The position numbers were made by a program, and so were the translations under genes. 64,000 bases of DNA. It comes from Komagataeibacter xylinus NBRC 15237. GTDB lineage: Bacteria > Pseudomonadota > Alphaproteobacteria > Acetobacterales > Acetobacteraceae. A model generated the notes under the pieces. It was not told the origin of the DNA, did no database searches, and was given only the letters and a program-made list of their open reading frames with translations. The stretch covers positions 22,534 through 86,533 of the forward strand of contig NZ_BCTP01000012.1 in the NCBI RefSeq assembly GCF_001571345.1, in the 5' to 3' direction. Shown here piece by piece: positions 12,601-18,266 of the stretch (the first letter of the stretch is position 1; each line of letters starts with the position of its first letter).

Positions 12601-13958
12601 GGATAATCCGGGCCAGTCGGCACTTCATCCTCGCCACGCGGCGAGGTGATGATACCGGCGCTCACCTGCACGATATTCTGGTCAACGCTATTAGTCACGA
12701 CCGAACCCTGGATGGTCGGGTCGGTGCCGGGATCATTGAGCGCATCGGCGCCATACTGGTAACCACCAGCCGCGGCGATGGTAACGGGGGCGCCGGCACC
12801 TGTGGGCGCATCGACGGACTCGACCGTGTTATTGGCAAAATTCGCCGTAAGCGTGAGGGTTGGCTGCTTGGGCGTGTAACTGCCAAACGGCAGGGAAACC
12901 ACATACATGGTATCGCCCGCCTTGAAGCCCGCAGGCGCCGTGACAAACTGCGGCTTGCCATCCGTGCCGCTGCTGTAGGGATTATAGGCCCCGATCTTGC
13001 CATCGACATCCACCAGCGTGACAGCCTTGGCGGACAGGTCCTGGCCCAGATAGGTTACGGAGGTCAGCGGGGTATCCTGCGTGGCGTTGGTCGGGGCGAA
13101 TATCTCGACAAAGGGCGCGTAGCCCACGCCATTGGACGCATTGTTGGCAAAGGTAATGGTCTGGGAAAAGGCATTGCCCAGCAGGTTGCTGGTATCGGTG
13201 GAACTTGAAATGGTGACGGTGGCCGTCGGGCTGTCGAGCACACTGTCATAACCGGCCTCGGCCGCAAGCGAGAAGGGTGCATCCACGGCATTGCCATCCA
13301 GCCCGGCCGTGCGCTCCAGGGTCCAGTCACCCCCCAGCACGCCAAGGCCCGTGGCATCGGTCGAGGCGGCGACACCCGCGCCGGTCAGGGTATGCAGGTC
13401 CTCGACCAGCGCCTGACCGGCAGCCCCCTGCCCCACATCGCAGCCCCAGAACAGGATCTGCCCCTTAGCCCCCAGCGCATCGCCCCACTGCGCCACCTGC
13501 GTACTGTCCGCCATGAGGGTGGCGGCATTGATGGTGGCACTGCCAAGCTCGATCTGGCCTGCCTGCCCGTAGGTGAGGAAGCTGACACTGTTGAGGTTGT
13601 GCTGGTGCGACAGCACGCGCGAGACGACGGACATGCCATCACGCGTATTGTCCACCACCACCACGCCCACGTTATTGCCTAGCGAGGCGGTGAGTTCACG
13701 CCAGTCACTGACGCGGGAATCCACAAAGACGATATCGGTAAAACTGTCTTTTTTTCCACCATTGCGCTCATGTACCGACTTATCTGTACCAGTGGTTGCA
13801 GGTAAATCCGGCAGGGAACCAACGGATTCATCCACAACAGGGGCATCATGGGCATTTTCCCCCTGATTCTCGTGATGGTGTCTGTCTGCCCCATGGTGAT
13901 GGGAGACATGCGCCACGCTGCCATCAAAGAGATATCTCTGCTCAAGAATCAGACGCAT
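3603..13958 (-). CDS. Giant repeat-rich surface or secreted protein with DUF4347-like domain
   Basis: A 3451-residue protein. Order seen: MRLILEQRYLFDG N-terminal motif (residues 1-13, of the LEPR/LEQR-xLFDG kind found at the start of giant exported proteins); a His-rich linker (about 17-36); a DUF4347-like domain (about 75-213, with FLTYGQAGQIELG and ILFWGCDVGQGAAG); a very long Thr/Asn/Gly-rich run of DUF11-like beta-sandwich repeats (about 240-1850); an SdrD-B-like segment near 1889; cadherin-like VNDAP modules (about 2300-3200) carrying a repeated STDGGKTW block; and an Ig-like C-terminal domain (about 3290-3390) ending in a basic tail. I noticed only two cysteines. There is no Sec signal peptide, no RTX nonapeptide and no LPxTG. 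It resembles a giant adhesin or matrix protein. Its export partners are probably the divergent 14309-20372 operon. Function as adhesin is inference. Confidence 0.85.
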   Translation of the reverse strand: MRLILEQRYLFDGSVAHVSHHHGADRHHHENQGENAHDAPVVDESVGSLPDLPATTGTDKSVHERNGGKKDSFTDIVFVDSRVSDWRELTASLGNNVGVVVVDNTRDGMSVVSRVLSHQHNLNSVSFLTYGQAGQIELGSATINAATLMADSTQVAQWGDALGAKGQILFWGCDVGQGAAGQALVEDLHTLTGAGVAASTDATGLGVLGGDWTLERTAGLDGNAVDAPFSLAAEAGYDSVLDSPTATVTISSSTDTSNLLGNAFSQTITFANNASNGVGYAPFVEIFAPTNATQDTPLTSVTYLGQDLSAKAVTLVDVDGKIGAYNPYSSGTDGKPQFVTAPAGFKAGDTMYVVSLPFGSYTPKQPTLTLTANFANNTVESVDAPTGAGAPVTIAAAGGYQYGADALNDPGTDPTIQGSVVTNSVDQNIVQVSAGIITSPRGEDEVPTGPDYPATYEVTVTPAEVTQNNAIKDMTLNVALPDSVNYNNSPITLTGADGSTISGTATYVPPADGSKEGGSVRITLDSVAYSATAPYKIDIPVYVGQTDAAGNSILNSSGGNSSGGTTAPTTIPGATISYTGSWTPPVAEGQTATAVALDQTVDTSPTTFNAKAFAVQETDTITNADGSATGLPAGQVMPGDIITHDIHIENSDYYSSTGMVVTTTLSDGQALQAGTSPTFTYTDATGTSHTVQLGSAYWSATPGDNGQTVVKMNIAQYLADNSLPAMGAGKQGTISYASTVSDNYTATNTPVTEGDTVSSSVSVSAQATGLDGTTSQVQDGSGSTLSVPEGTTGLKIVAINGVAVEGTDTPVIHAGDKVTYEAIYTLQTGTYTDLNLSSYLPLPLYDTSNPTGTGDSAFTAADSTDPTQQAAGTYSVVSVPNGVDPGKVTVSTQSANNSISFDMGNSNTLATNDAGKQVAVLFTLNATSSPFADGLRLTSQEQSTLTNGQNAQTAQSTLQSITVAEPAAEIKTGVVSVMNGASTDKSVTYTPQTPGEGTDTNPTTTFNAAGSDGGAYASVPAGGVSGLGAVNDLNATGAEGGDTVRIASTVENTGSAGMYDLTVSGTLPAGFSAGDVKNFQITRADGTVVYSSAADATTAANSYFTTGGLTIPATSATDPVLAKGQDLTITYDLALPTGQNLGDTLVASATVVNFGNSAGAVAQGNGFVTNGVPLGGQASDLTDPASVTLQVPTISKSIGPSNLPENDGVDAATSSGTIVSGETRTTTITVTVPEGTLSNGNGDVTVVETLPAGMDYAGGFTATLTGATASGADASGNLPAPTAVRNADGTTTLTFDLGKTVTNSSSTPGTITLAYNGYYGENNAPANAATITSSAVLNYSAHDDTSTIAEQAGPADVTVTERKPSLTETITDDTNGQPLYSGQQVTYTLKLGNNGDVTAYDVDHAITLPSDLTGVTITGGGQTITVAAGQTSVALSQLASLAPTDAPVIYTITGTVASDLPAGTKLAVTDNYTWHSAPRSNEFMPPSGTPSGSGDAPVTPQDVPEAFKGTASDAPAVGNFTSVLDIVGESNGTTSGISPTKPVTAADTVPGDQVTLQGEVSIPEGQNQDVTLTLKVPDNVQLDPTSLRLLLASPNGEVTSSGFGSAEQLAEGTTSAVQMNGKTFTLTDAAEAALNGNGAAITGVTTDSSGQTVLTINLGTVTNNDTSSVPNYAIIQVAGTVLNTTANKDGNPAFSESLTASTSPTPTSTQSSAASIVTETVREPTVTLGKAVTAIDYTDDTVTFTDTLTNTGDATAYDVALNDPLVAGQETVAGAVAAKGAGTVDTTINASGSVAAADANGVTTNGLTLAAGASETVTYTVKLSDLTQGLAQTTTSVTWESLAGATPAASGGTAQSRDGSAGQAGTAGSNPADTYERSVTMGLGTLSGQIWQALGNTPGTYDSAIDTPLNGVGVTVTARGQDGTYATGLVQTGITTNASGDYAALVPVYGTPTASIAEITVPTTGGTDGVPASETEVYNHDGAVTSATTAVSPDADSASGMSATHADLAYELPDTAPTITGWQDTTPHVATAGTATAIGDGGVAVDDHELDTLTTKESGTYTYAGTTLTVQRYVDGKATPSATDSFGATGTDVSMAGGQVSVNNTVIGTYTDTGGVLQFTFNTNATKTSIATLAQDLTYTYTPTATDPATQLDVTLGATFSDGNTDLAGQQATTGAQGTGGVQTSAPMFTHVSVGGTTFATTFTEPNDTPAAASATALGSYVSVEDASGTGAGSIQKVVVQVGSATAEDVLAATTAGGITASLDSATGALTLTAGTATTLKNWQATLASLTYYDSSDTPIEGTRNVSISVYENGASAPIVTNGTIAVTAANDSPVLDPSVPVSLNDAQEDSAPPQGAVGTAVSQLVGYAGATGGAGNVTDPDGAGLTGQGAAGATSLPGIAITSADTTHGTWWYSTDNGKTWTEFAGSGASNAVGGGNALHLIDNGQARVYFQSTDPNWNGKVNDALTFRAWDQFDGAANGSISALPATVGLGTGTNTPGSAYSAATDSVALMDDNVNDAPNVVADNTTPGATPVTGDQPASWKVTEDTPQVTSVQGLFGSYFSDQTDQQHSATNPDGSTANTMAGVAVVGYTPSAAGTWSYSTDGGKTWTQLSAAVSTTNALVLSKDAQLQFTPAANYNGQPVSGDDLKVVLIDNSGASSGSPALVGANGQALTTTDGTPLTGAALDSGTMAIAGADVSTRGGQTALSTGTVDLSTAVTPVNDPPTMAAGPYTLPDVTSNSADSANTGTTVAALYSNAVQDGTDAQQNATDPTGSTADHLAGVAITGNTANPATEGTWQYSTDGGKTWTDVPANVSGSNAVVLGDQAKVRFDPVPNFTGTPGGLTTQVVETSADVPLTGTSDGVATSVTGQALDGTATALTGVNITQMQQDHPNGSVNTNSQPLDIKVNPDAHTAVNIPPGTEDQPGTKQTVSQLFPASDAPNGVGGVAITGNATPASEGTWMYSVPGGTAQALPTGLSTTSAVVLPGDAQIWFQPAPNFNGDPSSISFTATVIDNTTANAFTGADGKAVAGNAITGVATGVDVSNTGGGTALDVVPVQVSTSVEQVNDAPVASGSATLPSVDTSNQQVRGDSVSSLFGPTFSDQADQQHSASNPDGSVADHLQGVAIVGNTANPATQGTWQYSTDGGRTWQNVSTSVSATTALVLPASAELHFAPVTGFTGTPGGLSAALVETNSTLATGTAAQVADVSALMADETSHVSQTTVALNTNVTQQEGNPALSGSTLNNDLSSSDLLKTSVEDGFENEFQRGFGVAHQTWIRGTSLYRFVTTNQKYDIDVPAGAFISSDGTDLNLTITARQAGGAPLPDWVSFDADRRCFSMIAPDEASGSIDLALIGRDEYGHEAEVDVHVVIGHEHPAWEMGNDPSIPQAVERAMQVVEQDMNWLAFNPDFHRGNHHANEPTPGKKGLRAQMRQIGQRAAYARSRDLVNH
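4480..6960 (-). repeat. Tandem VNDAP/STDGGKTW modules in the giant gene
   Basis: The coding motif GTWxYSTDGGKTWTxx recurs near 6692, 6125, 5525, 5050 (diverged, YSVPGG) and 4510. Module spacing is about 475-600 bp (160-200 residues). Neighbouring modules share the VNDAP/NDPP linker, DPDG/NPDGS and LAGVAITGNTANPATEGTW segments, so the DNA is repetitive as well as the protein. Such arrays expand and contract by recombination. Confidence 0.8.
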
Positions 13959-14109
13959 GAAAAATCCATTTTTATCAACAATTTGTTTAGGAATACCAGA
14001 TTATGGTTTCCATGAGATGAATCATTTCCACTCAGCAGGGCGCCACGACCGTATTTTCAATTCCCGCATTCCATCTACATTTTTTTTGCTTACGTTACAA
14101 CAAATGAAG

Positions 14110-14138
14110 TTGACAGAAATGTGACGGCACCATAACTA
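14110..14138 (+). promoter_or_regulatory. Candidate sigma-70 promoter for the secretion operon
   Basis: TTGACA at 14110-14115, a 17-base spacer, then TAACTA at 14133-14138. It points towards the gene at 14309, leaving a leader of about 165 bases. The match is good in the -35 and moderate in the -10; no experiment supports it. Confidence 0.4.
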
Positions 14139-14202
14139 CCATGCCGCACTCGGTATCGAGCGCAGCATAACTGCAAAACAGGCGGGCATTACAAAACCAT
14201 AC

Positions 14203-14231
14203 CTATATATATCTCTATATAGTTCTATATA
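14203..14231. repeat. Three CTATATA repeats at about one-helical-turn spacing
   Basis: The 350-bp gap between the giant gene and the divergent operon (13959-14308) contains no gene. It holds CTATATA at 14203-14209, 14215-14221 and 14225-14231, that is, steps of 12 and 10 bases. A phased array like this in a divergent promoter region could bind a regulator or act as a flexible or curved segment. The rest of the gap is AT-rich. Confidence 0.5.
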
Positions 14232-14308
14232 ATCAGATAACCACAATTCTATTCCCGCCATCTTGTGTTGAAATTACTCTTGACGACCTGAATACAACCC
14301 TGAAATTC

Positions 14309-15970
14309 ATGGTAAATCCTGTGACGCATCAGCTTATCCGTGGCAAATTACGTCTGGCTTCCTGCGCTGCGCTTTCGACAGTCATGCTGCTGGCGGGGTG
14401 TGGCATGCGGCCCAAGCCCATGCCCCTGGCCGATCATATCAAACGTGCCGATGCCGATCACGCCACGATCGAGGCGCGTTATCTGCCGCTCGATGGCGAC
14501 CTGACACTGGGCACCGCCATCGCGCGCGCGCTCAAGTTCAACTATGACTCACAGGTCGCCAAGCTTGAGATCAACCAGCAGGAAAAGCAGCTTGATCTGG
14601 CCCTGATGCAGATGCTGCCGCACCTTGCGGCCGATGCGGGCTATACTGACAGAAGCAACAACAATGCTGCTGAAAGTATTGATGAATTCAGCAACCAGCG
14701 CTCGCTGGATTATTCCTATTCCGAAATGCCCAGCCATGGCAGCGGGGATATCAGCTTTTCATGGAACGCCATGGATGCGGGGATCAGCTATTTCTCCGCC
14801 CGCCAGCAGGCTTTCCGCGCGCTGATTGCCGTCGAGCGCCGCAGGCGCGCCATCAATGATCTGGTCAAGGCCGTCACCACCAATTACTGGGAGGCTGCCG
14901 CAGCCCAGGTCATGCTGCCCCGGCTCGACCCCATCATCCACGATGCGGAGACCATGCTGGCGGCATCGCAGGATGCCGGTAACGCGCACCTGCAGTCCCC
15001 GCTGACGCTGCTCGATTACCAGCAGAACATCATCCAGATCCTGGGTGAGATGCGGCGCATCAAGGATGAGCTGGTTGGCGCGCAGATCCAGCTCGCCTCG
15101 CTCATCAACGTGCCGCAGGATGAAAAGCTCAATCTGGCCACCCACCCGCAGGATGTGCAGCCGCTGGGCAACCTCGACATTCCCACGCTGGAGCGCATGG
15201 GGCTGGTGATGCGCCCCGAACTGCGCATGGAAGTGTACCAGCAGAAGGTTGACCGGCAGGATGTCTATAAGGAAATCCTGAAGATGATGCCCGGCATTGG
15301 CGCCATCGGGAACGGCAACTTTGATTCGAATGCCCTGCTCTACCACCACATCTGGGGGCAGATCGGGGTGCGGGCGACCGTCAACCTGATCAACATGATC
15401 CAGGGCCCGCGCGCCATTGCTGTGGCCAAGGGCAATGTCAAACTCTCGGAAATGCGCCGCCTTGCGCTGAGCGTCGCCATTCTGGCCCAGATCAACCTGA
15501 GCGCGCAGAAATACGTTACGGCGGTGGATTTTCTCAAATCCTCACGGCAGATCAACGATGTGAGCCTGCAGATGGAGCAGCTTGCCGTCTCCGCCTCCGC
15601 CGCAGGCGCGCAGTCCGAGGCCAATCGCGTGCGCCACCAGATGGCCGCCCTGCTCGGCCAACTCGAATACAGCCGCAGCCTTGCCCATACCCATCAGGCG
15701 CTGGCCAACCTGTATGCCTCCATCGGCGTGGACCTTGTGCCCGCCAATGCCGATATTCAGGACCTCAGGCACCTGACGGCGCAAGTCGAGCATTCCATTG
15801 CCCTGTGGGAAAACGGCCGCCTGCCTGACCTGACGCTGCCCGATAATGTCAGGAAACCGGATGCGGGCACCAGCACGGTACCCGTCGCGGTACCGGTGCC
15901 GCAGGCTGCGCCGCCTTCCACCCCTGTTGCACAGACGGATGCGGCACAGCCTGCCGTTACACCTGGCTGA
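14309..15970 (+). CDS. TolC-like outer membrane lipoprotein of the M50/HlyD cluster
   Basis: Outer membrane efflux/secretion channel of 553 residues. The signal sequence ends in a lipobox, LLAGC with Cys at 31, so the mature protein should be lipid-anchored. The family pattern of two long helical repeats is visible: LTLGTAIARALKFNYDSQVAKLEINQQEKQLDLA (about 65-100) and a later alanine/glutamine-rich repeat with SAQKYVTAVDFLKSS. The C-terminus is a Pro/Ala/Val-rich tail (about 515-553). It is the first gene of a four-gene plus-strand set and is divergent from the giant gene. It probably forms the outer membrane pore used with the two adaptors and the M50 fusion that follow. The ribosome-binding site before the ATG is weak. 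Confidence 0.8.
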   Translation: MVNPVTHQLIRGKLRLASCAALSTVMLLAGCGMRPKPMPLADHIKRADADHATIEARYLPLDGDLTLGTAIARALKFNYDSQVAKLEINQQEKQLDLALMQMLPHLAADAGYTDRSNNNAAESIDEFSNQRSLDYSYSEMPSHGSGDISFSWNAMDAGISYFSARQQAFRALIAVERRRRAINDLVKAVTTNYWEAAAAQVMLPRLDPIIHDAETMLAASQDAGNAHLQSPLTLLDYQQNIIQILGEMRRIKDELVGAQIQLASLINVPQDEKLNLATHPQDVQPLGNLDIPTLERMGLVMRPELRMEVYQQKVDRQDVYKEILKMMPGIGAIGNGNFDSNALLYHHIWGQIGVRATVNLINMIQGPRAIAVAKGNVKLSEMRRLALSVAILAQINLSAQKYVTAVDFLKSSRQINDVSLQMEQLAVSASAAGAQSEANRVRHQMAALLGQLEYSRSLAHTHQALANLYASIGVDLVPANADIQDLRHLTAQVEHSIALWENGRLPDLTLPDNVRKPDAGTSTVPVAVPVPQAAPPSTPVAQTDAAQPAVTPG

Positions 15971-16067
15971 TCTGCCATTTTGAATATTATTACTAATAAG
16001 TAATGTTTTAAGGCCCCATCACCCTGGCGGGAGTGGTGCCTTATATTCCGGAAGGCTGGTTGCATAT

Positions 16068-16889
16068 ATGCGTATATATTCGTTTATCTCGGCACTGTTG
16101 CTTGGCCTTGCACCCGGCACGGTCCTGGCCCAGGCAGCACGACCGGTCGCACCCGCTGACATGACACTGACCGCCACGGCACCTGCCCAGCAGCCTGATC
16201 TTGCGCCCACGTCGGAGCCGGACAGCACGGCGGTCCATGCCCCCAGCGTGCAGGTCACCGCACCGGTGAGTGCGCAGATCAGCGCCAGCATGTCGGGCCA
16301 GCTTGAAAAATTTCCTTTGCGCGACGGTGACCATTTCCACAAGGGCGACGTCCTTGCCGAGTTCCGCTGCGGCCAGCAGAAGGCAACCCTTGCCCACGCG
16401 CATGCCGAATACATCAAGCGCCGTGGCCTGCTGGATGTGCAGAACAAGATGAAGGCGCTCGGGCAATGGAGTGTATCGGACCTGCGCTCGGCCGCGGCCG
16501 ATGAACAGGCAGCCAATGCCGATCTGGAAATGGCCGGCGCCGTTGTGGCCCAGTGCAAGGTCGAGGCCCCGTTTGACGGGCGTGTCTCCAATACCACGGT
16601 GCATAATTACCAGTATCTTTCAGCCGGAACCCCCATGCTGGAAATACTGGATGATACCTCGCTTGAACTGTCCATGATCGTCTCATCCATGGAACTGCGC
16701 CATCTGCAGCCCGGCACACCGTTCAAGGTTCATATACTGGAAACGGATGCCACCTACCCGGCAACCGTCAGCCGCATTTCGGGCAAGGTTGATCCTGTCA
16801 GCAAGACCATCAAGGTCTATGGCAAACTGACCCACCCCGCCCCTGACCTGCTACCGGGCATGACAGGAGAAGCCCAGTTCGGTCAATGA
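16068..16889 (+). CDS. Periplasmic adaptor, HlyD/RND-adaptor-like
   Basis: A 273-residue exported protein with a Sec-type signal peptide (MRIYSFISALLLGLAPGTVLAQ). The two halves of a lipoyl-like domain flank a short helical hairpin: SGQLEKFPLRDGDHFHKGDVLAEF (about 68-91) and VEAPFDGRVSNTTVHNYQYLSAGTPMLEI (about 165-193). A beta-barrel region follows. This is the usual adaptor layout linking an inner membrane component to an outer membrane channel. It is short compared with RND adaptors (about 380) because the hairpin is small and no membrane-proximal domain is obvious. A GGAAGG-type ribosome-binding site lies about 10 bases upstream. The next gene begins 20 bases after its stop. Confidence 0.8.
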   Translation: MRIYSFISALLLGLAPGTVLAQAARPVAPADMTLTATAPAQQPDLAPTSEPDSTAVHAPSVQVTAPVSAQISASMSGQLEKFPLRDGDHFHKGDVLAEFRCGQQKATLAHAHAEYIKRRGLLDVQNKMKALGQWSVSDLRSAAADEQAANADLEMAGAVVAQCKVEAPFDGRVSNTTVHNYQYLSAGTPMLEILDDTSLELSMIVSSMELRHLQPGTPFKVHILETDATYPATVSRISGKVDPVSKTIKVYGKLTHPAPDLLPGMTGEAQFGQ

Positions 16890-16909
16890 AGGTGGATGGC
16901 TGACGGATC

Positions 16910-18247
16910 ATGACCTCCTCCCCGCCTGATCCCTTACGCCTGCAGCAGGGCCGGCAGGCCGCATTGCTGCGGCTGTCAGCCCTTGTGCATCTGTGCGAGC
17001 GCCTGCGGACCTGCCCGCCTGATGAACTGGATTTCGTGCTGGTCAACGAAAGCCATAATCTCCTTCCCTACCAGCAGGCCGCCCTTTACCGCACGGACAA
17101 GGCAGGGATAACCGCCATATCCGGCACGGCGGTGTTCGATTCCGCCGCCCCCTATGTGCGCTGGCTGGGCCGGGTGTTCGAGAGCATCACGCCACAGGCT
17201 GAGGCCAGAGCGCTTGATGTCGCGACCCTGCCTGCCACGCTGCGCGATGAATGGGCGCAATGGATGGCCCCTCATGCCGTGCTCCTTCCGCTGCTTGGGC
17301 GGCATGGCCCGGTGGGCACGCTGCTTGTCGCGCGGGCAGATGCATGGACACCGCCCGACATCCAGGCCCTGTGCATGATTGGCGGCGAGTATGCGGAAAG
17401 TCGGCAGCTTATCGCCTCCCAACCGCCCAGGCCACGCGATACACGAATGCGCAGACGCATCGGCGCCATACTGGCGGCTGCCGTGCTGGTGGCGTGCTAC
17501 CCGGTCCATTCATGGGTTCTGGCCCCGGCTGAAGTCGTGCCGGTTGCCCCCACCTATGTGCGCGCGCCCTTTGCCGGTATCGTCCACCAGCTTGATGTCG
17601 CTCCCAATACAGTCGTGCAGGCCGGTACACCGGTCGTGGAACTGGAGCGCGCGCAGCTTGAAAGCCAGTACCTTGTTGCCCGCAAGGCGCTGGAAGTGGC
17701 CCGCACCCAGTATGATGAAGCCATTCAGGCAGGCATGCTTGATGCCAAGGCCCGCGCGCAGGCTGGTGAACTCAAGGGCCGCATTGACGAGGAAGCGGCC
17801 CAGATGCGCTACCAGAGCGAACTGCTGCACCGCGCCACCCTGACCGCCCCGATAGACGGGCTGGCGCTTTATAACGATCCTTCCGAATGGATAGGCCGCC
17901 CGGTGGAAGCTGGCGAACGCATTCTCATGGTTGCACCCGCCCTGTCGCGCCGGATCGAGATCCGCCTGCCCGCAACCGAGGCCGCACATTTCGCCCCCGA
18001 TGCGCGCGTGCGTTTTTTTGACAATGTGCACCCAAACCATCCGGCAGAAGGGCATCTGGTCTTTACCTCCTACGCCAGCACACCGACCCCTGCGGGCACG
18101 CTGGCCTATACCCTGCGTGCCGACCTCGATAGCGACATCCGCCTTGGCCTGCGCGGCACTGCGCGCATCTACGGCCCACGGCACATGCTGGTGCTCTGGG
18201 CCCTGCGCAAACCACTGGGCGTGGTCCGGCAATGGCTTTCCTTCTAG
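16910..18247 (+). CDS. HlyD-family membrane protein with cytoplasmic GAF-like domain
   Basis: 445 residues in three parts. The N-terminal region of about 170 residues has a GAF-like pattern (LDFVLVNESHNLLPYQQAALYR at 40-61; VLLPLLGRHGPVGTLLVARADAWTPPDIQAL at 124-154). One transmembrane helix follows (about 184-203). After it comes a periplasmic HlyD-like part with split lipoyl halves (VRAPFAGIVHQLDVAPNT and LTAPIDGLALYNDPSEWIGRPV) and a helical hairpin between. A sensor-like domain joined to an export adaptor is unusual; the GAF assignment is by pattern only and the ligand is unknown. It lies between the soluble adaptor and the M50 gene with 20-base gaps, so co-transcription is expected. Confidence 0.75.
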   Translation: MTSSPPDPLRLQQGRQAALLRLSALVHLCERLRTCPPDELDFVLVNESHNLLPYQQAALYRTDKAGITAISGTAVFDSAAPYVRWLGRVFESITPQAEARALDVATLPATLRDEWAQWMAPHAVLLPLLGRHGPVGTLLVARADAWTPPDIQALCMIGGEYAESRQLIASQPPRPRDTRMRRRIGAILAAAVLVACYPVHSWVLAPAEVVPVAPTYVRAPFAGIVHQLDVAPNTVVQAGTPVVELERAQLESQYLVARKALEVARTQYDEAIQAGMLDAKARAQAGELKGRIDEEAAQMRYQSELLHRATLTAPIDGLALYNDPSEWIGRPVEAGERILMVAPALSRRIEIRLPATEAAHFAPDARVRFFDNVHPNHPAEGHLVFTSYASTPTPAGTLAYTLRADLDSDIRLGLRGTARIYGPRHMLVLWALRKPLGVVRQWLSF

Positions 18248-18266
18248 CTGACCCGGCAGACGACGC

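Noticed and set aside
3585..13682. Many plus-strand open frames of 60-444 codons across the giant gene
   Set aside because: They are mirror frames of a GC-rich repetitive gene, lack ribosome-binding sites and family residues, and the minus frame has recognisable domains throughout.
3603..13958. RTX-type type I secretion substrate
   Set aside because: No GGxGxD nonapeptides or typical C-terminal secretion signal were found, and no ABC transporter gene is next to it.
14203..14231. CTATATA repeats as a CRISPR or iteron array
   Set aside because: Units are only 7 bases with 3-5 base gaps; no replication gene or spacer structure is nearby.
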